Shown here: positions 1 to 5,433 of the stretch, in pieces
Position numbering within the stretch: position 1 is the stretch's first letter
Layout of the letters: each line of letters starts with the position of its first letter
Assembly (NCBI GenBank): GCA_018710805.1
Contig: DVJG01000217.1
Span: forward strand, 1-5,846
Origin: Candidatus Faecousia faecipullorum
GTDB lineage: Bacteria; Bacillota; Clostridia; Oscillospirales; Oscillospiraceae
Direction: 5' to 3'
DNA: 5,846 nt
Notes under the pieces: generated by a model
What the model saw: only the letters and a program-made list of their open reading frames with translations
Databases searched by the model: none
Told to the model about the DNA's origin: nothing
Made by a program: the position numbers and the translations under genes

Positions 1-108
1 TTCAAAACCCAGCTTGCTGTCCGAGAACGGGCTTACAACAATTTCCCCATGCGTCCTCTCGCCTGGCGCTCCCCGAAACAGGTCTTATTCGCTTTTCCCA
101 ATCTGTAA
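1..108 (+). CDS. Possible C-terminal tail of an integrase/transposase (5' end outside the window)
   Basis: Frame 1 on the plus strand is open from the window edge to a TAA at 106-108, giving 35 residues. The segment around residues 10-29 reads RAYNNFPMRPLAWRSPKQVL. This resembles the end of DDE-type integrase-core transposases, where an Asn-rich stretch is followed by a 'RPL.W.SP...L' block near the C-terminus. The family assignment comes from memory of that pattern, not from a search. It is the only plus-strand frame in the window that looks like protein rather than the reverse of a known gene. It converges with the ABC transporter operon, whose terminator lies about 70 bases further right. 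A chance open frame is the main alternative, because 35 residues without a visible start is weak evidence. No catalytic residues are within the window. Confidence 0.4.
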   Translation, partial: FKTQLAVRERAYNNFPMRPLAWRSPKQVLFAFPNL

Positions 109-129
109 CACATCATTGACAAACCTACA
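106..129 (+). mobile_element. Possible right end (terminal repeat) of an insertion sequence
   Basis: Directly after, and overlapping, the stop codon of the putative transposase tail comes an AT-richer stretch ending in TTGACAAACCTACA at 116-129. Read inward on the other strand this begins TGTAGGTTTGTCAA, a TG...CA-type end as seen in many insertion sequences. The partner repeat and any target duplication lie outside the window, so the boundary is a guess from position and base pattern. Confidence 0.25.
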
Positions 130-178
130 AACCCGAAGGGGACCACAGCCTCCCCACAGATGCCGCTGAGCCCCTTGG

Positions 179-223
179 AAAGACAAATCCCCCCGGTTCC
201 GGAATTCTCCCGGACCGGGGGGA
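179..223 (-). terminator. Intrinsic terminator of the ABC transporter operon
   Basis: The hairpin arms are 188-202 and 210-223. Ten continuous pairs (188-197 with 214-223, including six G-C pairs in a row) are followed by one bulged base at 198, four more G-C pairs and a 7-base loop. On the minus strand the stem is followed by TTTGTCTTT (187-179), a moderately U-rich tail. It starts 16 bases after the stop codon of the ATPase gene, where the last gene of the operon should end. The stem is strong and the U-tract is imperfect. Confidence 0.75.
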
Positions 224-238
224 TATTTGCCAAACCTT

Positions 239-1315
239 TTACAGCACGTGGACGTTTTCCTTTTCAAAGGCCACCCAAGCGGTGTCTCCAACCTTGAAAA
301 TCTTCTTATTCTTGGGGTTAAAGTCCGTGATCTTCACCAGGGTGTCTCCTACCATGACGTGGTAGTTCTGATAAGAGCCCATGAAGCAGGACAAGACGAC
401 CTTGCAAGGCAGAATTCCGGAATCCGCCAGGACCGCCGCCTCGGGCCGGAGCACCAGGGTGCAGTCTTTTCCCTCAGGCAGATTGGAAACGCCCATTACA
501 TTCACAGGCACCCCTGCTACGGCGACAATGCCCTCGTCTCCATCCTTGTCGGAGAGTTTTCCCCGCAGGAAATTGGCCTCGCCAATAAAGTCAGCCACGA
601 ATTCACTGTTGGGATGGTAGTAAATCTCCTGAGGCGTACCGATCTGGGCGATGCGGCCCCTTTCCATAATGATGATCTGGTCCGAAAGTGCCATGGCCTC
701 ACTCTGGTCATGGGTAACGTAGATGGCGGTGATGCCTGCCTCCTGCTGGATGCGGCGAATTTCCGTCCGCATGGAGACCCGGAGCTTGGCGTCCAGATTG
801 CTCAGAGGTTCGTCAAAGAGAAGGACGCCGGGTTCCAGAACCAGGGCTCTTGCCAGGGCAACACGCTGCTGCTGACCACCGGAGAGCTGATTGGTCATGC
901 GCTCTTCCATGCCTTCCAGGCCCACCAATTTCAAAATATTGGTGATTTTTTCCTTAATGACAGCCTTGTCCAGCTTGCGAAGTTTCAGGCCATAGGCTAC
1001 ATTGTCAAAAATGTTGTAATGGGGCAGCAGCGCGTAACTCTGGAACACCATGGCAGTATCCCGTTTGTTGGGAGTCAAGGCATTGATGGGCTTCTCCCCC
1101 AGGTAGATTTCACCCTCGTCGGGGCTTTCAAAGCCGGCAATCATCCGAAGCGTGGTGGTTTTGCCGCAGCCGGAGGGTCCCAGCAAGGTCACAAAGGAGC
1201 CGGGTTCAATGTCCAGCGACACGTCTTTGACTGCGTAGAAGTCCTTCCCGGTTTTCGGGTCCTTGTAAATTTTGGAAATATGTTCCAGGCGAACGCCCTT
1301 TTTTTCTTTTGCCAT
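239..1315 (-). CDS. ABC transporter ATPase, FbpC/PotA-type with C-terminal TOBE-like domain
   Basis: This 358-residue cytoplasmic ATPase powers the importer encoded just upstream. All nucleotide-binding motifs are present in order: Walker A GPSGCGKT (46-53), Q-loop Gln92 in VFQSYALLPH, signature LSGGQQQR (144-151), Walker B VLLFDEP (164-170), D-loop Ser172-Asn-Leu-Asp and switch His202 in YVTHDQSEA. From about 240 to the end there is a beta-rich region with the typical 'LRPEA' turn (289-293), which fits the TOBE domain of the CUT1/FbpC/PotA group; the length is normal for that group. The ATG sits one base after the permease TGA, and an AAGGAGG lies inside the permease 3' end (1325-1331), so translation is probably coupled. 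The catalytic motifs are complete, so it should be functional. The family covers iron, polyamine, sugar-phosphate and phosphonate importers, and the ATPase alone does not tell the substrate. Confidence 0.95.
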   Translation of the reverse strand: MAKEKKGVRLEHISKIYKDPKTGKDFYAVKDVSLDIEPGSFVTLLGPSGCGKTTTLRMIAGFESPDEGEIYLGEKPINALTPNKRDTAMVFQSYALLPHYNIFDNVAYGLKLRKLDKAVIKEKITNILKLVGLEGMEERMTNQLSGGQQQRVALARALVLEPGVLLFDEPLSNLDAKLRVSMRTEIRRIQQEAGITAIYVTHDQSEAMALSDQIIIMERGRIAQIGTPQEIYYHPNSEFVADFIGEANFLRGKLSDKDGDEGIVAVAGVPVNVMGVSNLPEGKDCTLVLRPEAAVLADSGILPCKVVLSCFMGSYQNYHVMVGDTLVKITDFNPKNKKIFKVGDTAWVAFEKENVHVL

Positions 1316-1316
1316 G

Positions 1317-3032
1317 TCAGTTGGCCTCCTTGAATTTCCGGCTGGTTCCGAAATATTTCATGAACAGATTCATTAGCAGCACCGAGCCATAGGTAATGAC
1401 AATCAAAATCGTTGCAAAGGCACAGGCGATGCCATAGGACCCCTTTTCCGCGAATTCGTTGATCTGAACGGTGATAAGCAAAAACTGCGGCGTCACCAGC
1501 AGGATAATGGCGGAAATGGCCGTGATGCTTCTGACGAAGGCTGTCACCAGGCCGCTGAGGAAGGAATCTTTGATAAGGGGCAATGTCACGGTCATGAATA
1601 CCGTGAAGCTGTCGGCGCCCATGTCGTAGGCCGATTCCTCAATGCTCTTGTCAATCTGCCGAAGGGCGGAAATGCCGCTGCGGGTACCCGTAGGCAGGGA
1701 CCGCACCACAAAGACGATGATGAGAATGGCAGCGCTGCCGTAGATTCCCGACAGGAACCCGGTGCCAAACACGCCGTTGACGAAGCCCCGGATATAGCCG
1801 ATGCCCAGCACCGTGCCCGGTACTGCCATGGCCAGCATGGAGACGAACTCAATAAAGCCCTTGGCCTTAAACTTCCGCTTGACCACAAGGTAGGAAATGA
1901 TCATACTCAGAAGGGCCGTAATGGGTGCCGAGGCCAGAGACAGCAGGAAGGAATCCTTGAATGCCTTGAAGCCCTTGTACCGCTGGAACACCTGCTGGAA
2001 CCACTTGGTGGTCAGGTGGAAGTCGTAGCCCCAGGTTTTGAAAAGGGCGCCAAAGGGCACGCAGATGTACATGAGCAAGACAAAAACGGCAATGAGGGAG
2101 CAGAGAATGGTAAGGGGAATGGTAACGCTGCGGTCCTCAATGAGCATTCTCCCCCGGGAAGCTTTGCCCGTCAATGTGGCGGCGGACTTCTTCTCCAGCA
2201 CGTATTTCTGCACCAGATACATGGCAAGGGTAATGGTCAGCAGCACAACTGCCATGGCGGCAGCGCCCTGCTTATCGTAGGCGCCGGTGATCTGCAGGTA
2301 GATGGTCGTTGCCAAGGTATCATAGGAGCCGCCGATAATCATGGGGTTGGCAAAGTCGGCAATGGATTCAATAAAGGTTACGAGGAACGCATTGCCTAGG
2401 CCCGGCAGAATCAGCGGCAGCGTCACGCTGAGAAACACCTTGCTGCGGGAAGCGCCCATGTCCCGGGCGGCCTCTTCCAAAGACGGGTCGATGTTTTTTA
2501 AGAGGCCTTTCAGCATCATATAGCACACCGGGAAGAAGGTCAGGGTCTGGACAACCACGATGCCCCAGTAGCCATAGACGCTGTTATCGTAGATCTTCAG
2601 CAGGTAACGGGTGATGATTCCCGCCTTTCCGAAGAGCATAATCACGGAAAGGGACAGCACAAAGGGCGGCGACACCACAGGCAGCATAGAAACCACCTGG
2701 AAAAGGCCCCCCATGATTTTGGTACGGACCTTCACATATTCCTCCACATAGGCAAACAGCAGTCCTATGACGGTAGAAAAAATGCCCACAGTGAAGCCAA
2801 CTTTCAGGGTGTTGGTAATGGCCGTGCGGAAGGTCTTCATTTTGAATATCCGCTGGAAAATGGACATGGTCAGGCCCGTATCGGAGCCATAGACGCTGTC
2901 CACCAGCAGAATTGCCAGCGGATAGAGAATGAATATGGTTAGAAACGCAATCAGCACCACAATGGTCGTGACCAGAATTGGGTCAGCCATGAGTTTTCTT
3001 CGTTCCAGAGCCGCACCTTGGCGAGTAGCCAT
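1317..3032 (-). CDS. ABC transporter permease, fused two-domain FbpB/AfuB type
   Basis: This 571-residue inner-membrane protein is the channel of the importer. It consists of two permease (BPD_transp_1-type) halves in one chain. Each half carries a cytoplasmic EAA loop that docks the ATPase: EEAARDMGASRSKVFLSVTLP at 186-206 and EESAYDMGADSFTVFMTVTLP at 465-485, both with the conserved Gly. Hydrophobic segments are visible near 18-45, 74-97, 108-134, 154-175, 205-225, 253-277, 303-330, 360-383, 395-415, 430-444, 488-512 and 535-557, about six per half. A charged linker (about 279-302) joins the halves. The start at 3032 follows AAGGAGGA at 3041-3048 with good spacing; Met15 is an alternative but lacks such a site. 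Fusion of both permease halves is normal in the ferric-ion/sugar-phosphate/phosphonate branch. It lies between the binding-protein and ATPase genes in a single operon. Confidence 0.95.
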   Translation of the reverse strand: MATRQGAALERRKLMADPILVTTIVVLIAFLTIFILYPLAILLVDSVYGSDTGLTMSIFQRIFKMKTFRTAITNTLKVGFTVGIFSTVIGLLFAYVEEYVKVRTKIMGGLFQVVSMLPVVSPPFVLSLSVIMLFGKAGIITRYLLKIYDNSVYGYWGIVVVQTLTFFPVCYMMLKGLLKNIDPSLEEAARDMGASRSKVFLSVTLPLILPGLGNAFLVTFIESIADFANPMIIGGSYDTLATTIYLQITGAYDKQGAAAMAVVLLTITLAMYLVQKYVLEKKSAATLTGKASRGRMLIEDRSVTIPLTILCSLIAVFVLLMYICVPFGALFKTWGYDFHLTTKWFQQVFQRYKGFKAFKDSFLLSLASAPITALLSMIISYLVVKRKFKAKGFIEFVSMLAMAVPGTVLGIGYIRGFVNGVFGTGFLSGIYGSAAILIIVFVVRSLPTGTRSGISALRQIDKSIEESAYDMGADSFTVFMTVTLPLIKDSFLSGLVTAFVRSITAISAIILLVTPQFLLITVQINEFAEKGSYGIACAFATILIVITYGSVLLMNLFMKYFGTSRKFKEAN

Positions 3033-3065
3033 TCACGGACTCCTCCTTTCTATGGAGCAGGTAAG

Positions 3066-3099
3066 AAATCTGGGGGATGGAGGTGCGCCTCCATCCCCC
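3066..3099 (-). terminator. Intercistronic hairpin between binding-protein and permease genes (partial terminator or mRNA stabiliser)
   Basis: A perfect 12-bp inverted repeat (3072-3083 with 3088-3099) closes a 4-base loop and begins 25 bases after the binding-protein stop codon. On the minus strand it is followed by AGATTTCTT, a weak U-tract. The permease ribosome-binding site follows about 23 bases after the stem. Such hairpins are common after the solute-binding gene of ABC operons. There they let part of the transcripts end or protect the upstream mRNA, so that binding protein exceeds permease. Which of the two applies here is inference. Confidence 0.75.
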
Positions 3100-3124
3100 G
3101 CAGGTGTTCATTTTGTGTCCGGAA

Positions 3125-4291
3125 TTATTCGGTTTCGAAACGGTCGTCACCGCCGCCCAGGGCGTTCATGACTTCCTCCACATAAGTGGTGATGTTGTTC
3201 TTGGCATCCTCAAAGTCATAATCCATGACGTTCTCAGGATCCAGACCAAACTCCGCGGCCACAGCGGGCTGCGTGGCGTTGTCAATGACCAGGAACTGAT
3301 AGGAACCGTTGTCCTGGGCCTGATTCACGCAGTCGGGGCTCAGGGCATACTCAATCCACAGCTTGGCGGCATTGGGATGCTTGCAGCCTTTGAAGATGGC
3401 GGTGGCGCCAATCTCGTAGGAGGTGCCGGAGGAGGGAATAACCAGCTGGATGTTGCCGTAGCCGTTATCCACGATCTGGGTAATGCCGTCATGCAGGAAG
3501 CCGATGCCGATGACGCACTCGCCGGTGCCCACGTTCTTGGAGGGGCCGGAACCGGACTTGGTGTAAACCTGAATGTTCTTATCCAGATCCTTCAGGTACT
3601 GGATGCCTTCATCGTGGCCATACTTCTGGATCATGGTGTTGATAACCAGTTTTGCGGTACCGGCGGTGTTGTAGTTGGACATCCAAATCAGGCCTTCATA
3701 CTTGGGGTCGGTCAGGTCGGCCCAGTCCTGGGGCACTTCCAGGCCCAGGCGCTCCAGCTCGTCCACGTTGACCATGAAGCCCAGGATGCCCTTATAGATG
3801 CCGTACCAGTAACCGTCGGGGTCACGGTAGGCGTCGCCCAGCAGGTGGGTAGCGTTCTGTGCCTCGTAGGCCTCCAGCAGACCGGAAGCGGCGCAGACGT
3901 TGTAGGGGTCAGTGGTGCCGCCGAACCAGACGTCACCGGAGGGGTTACCGTTCTCTTCTTCGATCTTGCTCTGGACTTCGCCGGTGGACAGGCGCTGATA
4001 CTGCACTTCGATGCCGTAGAGCTCCTGGAACTTTTCACAGGCAACTGCCAGATAGTCTTCCTCACAGGAACCATAGACCACCAGGGTGCCTTCTTCCTTG
4101 GCAGCGGCAATCAGTTCGTCCATGTTGGAAGCTTCTGCGGCTTCCGTTTCCGCAGGCGCTTCGGTTTCCGCAGGTGCTTCGGGTGCCTGGGTTTCAGGAG
4201 TCGTCTCGGGAGCAGGCTCAGCAGCGCCGCAGCCGGCAAACAGGCTCAGGACCATGACCAGAGTCAGCAGGATAGCAATTAGCTTCTTCAT
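3125..4291 (-). CDS. ABC transporter solute-binding lipoprotein, FbpA/AfuA-like family
   Basis: This 388-residue extracytoplasmic binding protein captures the ligand for the importer. Residues 1-21 form a lipoprotein signal peptide: KK, a hydrophobic core, and lipobox LFAG-Cys21. A flexible Pro/Glu/Thr/Ala linker (about 22-56) leads to the folded domain. That domain begins near 57 with GTLVVYGS (68-75) and contains GDVWFGGTTDPY (119-130), YWYGIYKGILGFMVN (161-175), a WMSNYNTAGT segment (203-212) and SGSGPSK (246-252), typical of the Fbp-like type 2 periplasmic-binding fold. The start follows GGAGG at 4301-4305. Classical ferric-binding proteins use two adjacent tyrosines in the C-terminal lobe, and no Tyr-Tyr pair exists here. 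A role in uptake of a small phosphorylated compound is therefore as plausible as iron; this is inference. The mature domain has six further cysteines (76, 85, 133, 259, 303, 321). It is the first gene of the operon. Confidence 0.92.
   Translation of the reverse strand: MKKLIAILLTLVMVLSLFAGCGAAEPAPETTPETQAPEAPAETEAPAETEAAEASNMDELIAAAKEEGTLVVYGSCEEDYLAVACEKFQELYGIEVQYQRLSTGEVQSKIEEENGNPSGDVWFGGTTDPYNVCAASGLLEAYEAQNATHLLGDAYRDPDGYWYGIYKGILGFMVNVDELERLGLEVPQDWADLTDPKYEGLIWMSNYNTAGTAKLVINTMIQKYGHDEGIQYLKDLDKNIQVYTKSGSGPSKNVGTGECVIGIGFLHDGITQIVDNGYGNIQLVIPSSGTSYEIGATAIFKGCKHPNAAKLWIEYALSPDCVNQAQDNGSYQFLVIDNATQPAVAAEFGLDPENVMDYDFEDAKNNITTYVEEVMNALGGGDDRFETE
4142..4177 (-). repeat. Two 18-bp tandem repeats encoding the APAETE linker units
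   Basis: Units 4142-4159 and 4160-4177 differ at two of 18 positions. They encode two successive APAETE units in the linker between the lipid-anchored cysteine and the folded domain of the binding protein. In-frame expansion or loss of units would change only linker length. Confidence 0.8.
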
Positions 4292-4331
4292 TTGTCATAA
4301 CCTCCATTTTCTTTGCTTTTTCAGCATTTTT

Positions 4332-4378
4332 ATTATATAATTCAAATAAGTTTGTGTCAATATCGTTTTTATTTTTTT
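4332..4378 (-). promoter_or_regulatory. Sigma-A promoter of the ABC transporter operon, with A-rich UP-like element
   Basis: On the minus strand, TTGACA (4360-4355) is followed by exactly 17 bases and TATAAT (4337-4332), a perfect consensus match. Directly upstream, the minus strand reads ACAAAAAAATAAAAACGA, an A-tract arrangement like an UP element. Transcription should start near 4325, leaving a leader of about 34 bases before the ATG at 4291. That is too short for a riboswitch. Such a strong promoter implies high expression unless a repressor acts on it. Confidence 0.88.
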
Positions 4379-4392
4379 GTGCATGCAGCACA
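4378..4392. promoter_or_regulatory. Dyad-symmetric site upstream of the promoter, possible operator
   Basis: The plus strand reads TGTGC-ATGCA-GCACA, 5-bp arms with a 5-base spacer, containing the self-complementary TGCATGCA (4380-4387). It is flanked on both sides by T-runs of seven. The centre is about 60 bases upstream of the predicted transcription start, a usual position for an activator. No regulator gene is in the window, so its function is unproven. Confidence 0.3.
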
Positions 4393-4479
4393 GTTTTTTT
4401 CATTTACCTTTAGTAATTCCATATATTGACATTTTTCGCAGAGCCTTTCAAAGGCAGAGGCAAGGCTTGGTAAAGAAGG

Positions 4480-4520
4480 CAAAACACCCGGTGCCGGGTT
4501 TTCCGGCATCGGGCGCTTTT
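4480..4520 (-). terminator. Intrinsic terminator of the nrdD-trxB operon, possibly bidirectional
   Basis: The hairpin starts at the base after the trxB stop codon. The core stem pairs 4503-4513 with 4487-4497 (ten of eleven pairs, one A-C mismatch) around the loop 4498-4502. Outer bases extend it so that AAAA (4520-4517) faces the TTTT run (4484-4481), which serves as the U-tract. On the plus strand the same stem is followed by TTTTT (4517-4521), so it could also stop transcription in the opposite direction, although no plus-strand gene needs it. Confidence 0.85.
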
Positions 4521-5423
4521 TCAGGCATCCAGAATTTTGCAGGCGTTCAGAGCCGCGGCGGCGCCGTCGGCCACTGCGGTGACGGCCTGGCGGTAGGCTT
4601 TGGTCCGGCAGTCTCCGGCGGCAAATACGCCGGGAACATTGGTCCTTCCATCCTCTCCGGCGCAGATGTAGCCAAAGCTGTCCAAAGCCACCAGGGAGGA
4701 AAATGCCTCGTTTTCCGGGGCCGTACCAATGGCAAGAAAGGCTCCGTCCACAGAGAGCCTGCTCTCTTCTCCGGTCTGGGTGTTCCGAAGCACCAGGCCT
4801 GTCAGGACATCCTGGCCTTCGTAACCTGTCACCACCGTATTGAAGCAATAGTCGATGTTATGCTTTTCTTGAAGCCCTTCGATCATCTGCTGCTCCCCGG
4901 TAAGAAAGGCCAGATTCTGCACCACGGTGACCTGGCGGCAAATTTCGCTGAGCAAGGCGATCTCCTGCAGGGCGGTATTCCCGCCGCCGATGACCGCCAC
5001 GTGCTGCCCCGCATAAAAGGCTCCGTCACAAACGGCGCAGAAGGACAGGCCGTTTCCGATGAAGTCCTCCTCCCGGGGCAGGTTCAGCCGGCGGTGTCTG
5101 GCTCCCGTGGCGAGAATAACGGCTCTGGCTTTGTAACGCCTGCGCTCCCCCACCACGGTCTTGGGACTGCCATCCTCAATGGCGGTGACGGTGTCCATGT
5201 CCACCTCCGCACCCAGCGCCATGGCCTGTTCCAGCATTTTCTCCGCCAGGGCGTTGCCGCTGATTTCAGAGAACCCAGGGTAGTTTTCCAGCTTGGGCGA
5301 AAAGGTGATCTGACCGCCGAAGGTGTCCTTTTCCAGCACCAGAACGGTCTTTCCTGCCCGCCGGGCATAGATGGCGGCGGTGAGTCCGGCAGGTCCCGCG
5401 CCGACAATCACAATATCATACAT
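4521..5423 (-). CDS. trxB: Thioredoxin-reductase-family FAD flavoprotein with altered NADPH motif
   Basis: This 300-residue cytoplasmic flavoprotein belongs to the low-molecular-weight thioredoxin reductase family, which passes electrons from a donor through FAD and a disulfide to a redoxin. It shows the FAD-binding GAGPAGL (8-14), Glu31 at the end of the second strand, ATGA (105-108), the redox-active CAVCD (Cys129, Cys132), a second dinucleotide fold GGGNTA (146-151) and the C-terminal FAD motif AAGDCRTKAYRQ. In the second fold the usual HRRxxxR, whose arginines hold the NADPH 2'-phosphate, is replaced by QNLAFLT (169-175). The enzyme may therefore use NADH, ferredoxin or another donor. The start at 5423 is chosen because GAGGTG lies just upstream and the FAD motif follows at once; an upstream in-frame ATG at 5498 would add 25 residues inside nrdD. 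It follows nrdD by eight bases. Confidence 0.9.
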   Translation of the reverse strand: MYDIVIVGAGPAGLTAAIYARRAGKTVLVLEKDTFGGQITFSPKLENYPGFSEISGNALAEKMLEQAMALGAEVDMDTVTAIEDGSPKTVVGERRRYKARAVILATGARHRRLNLPREEDFIGNGLSFCAVCDGAFYAGQHVAVIGGGNTALQEIALLSEICRQVTVVQNLAFLTGEQQMIEGLQEKHNIDYCFNTVVTGYEGQDVLTGLVLRNTQTGEESRLSVDGAFLAIGTAPENEAFSSLVALDSFGYICAGEDGRTNVPGVFAAGDCRTKAYRQAVTAVADGAAAALNACKILDA

Positions 5424-5427
5424 AGGG

Positions 5428-5433
5428 CACCTC
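5428..5433 (-). promoter_or_regulatory. trxB ribosome-binding site overlapping the nrdD stop codon
   Basis: On the minus strand GAGGTG (5433-5428) shares its first two bases with the nrdD TGA (5434-5432) and stands four bases before the trxB ATG. A ribosome ending nrdD sits on this site, which suggests coupled translation. It also fixes the start of trxB at 5423. Confidence 0.75.

Noticed and set aside
130..178. Inverted AAGGGG/CCCCTT (136-141 and 171-176) as a further hairpin
   Set aside because: Six pairs across a 29-base loop are too weak to call, and nothing else in this stretch supports a feature.
33..291. Short minus-strand open frames beyond the ATPase stop codon
   Set aside because: They run through the terminator hairpin, have no convincing ribosome-binding site and resemble no protein I recognise.
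227..1333. Plus-strand open frame of 368 codons opposite the ATPase gene
   Set aside because: It is the antisense of a gene with complete ABC ATPase motifs, and its own protein shows no recognisable domain.
3077..4282. Plus-strand open frame of 401 codons opposite the binding-protein gene
   Set aside because: It is Gly/Val-rich antisense sequence caused by codon bias. The minus-strand frame has a signal peptide, lipobox, ribosome-binding site and consensus promoter.
4292..4331. Riboswitch or structured leader before the binding-protein gene
   Set aside because: The predicted leader is only about 34 bases and A-rich, with no room for an aptamer or attenuator.
4218..4403. 61-residue minus-strand open frame across the promoter and the start of the binding-protein gene
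   Set aside because: Its start lies upstream of the predicted transcription start, it overlaps the signal peptide region in another frame, and it has no ribosome-binding site.
4426..4454. Plus-strand TTGACA as a divergent promoter
   Set aside because: No -10 box is found at 16-18 bases, and there is no plus-strand gene downstream.
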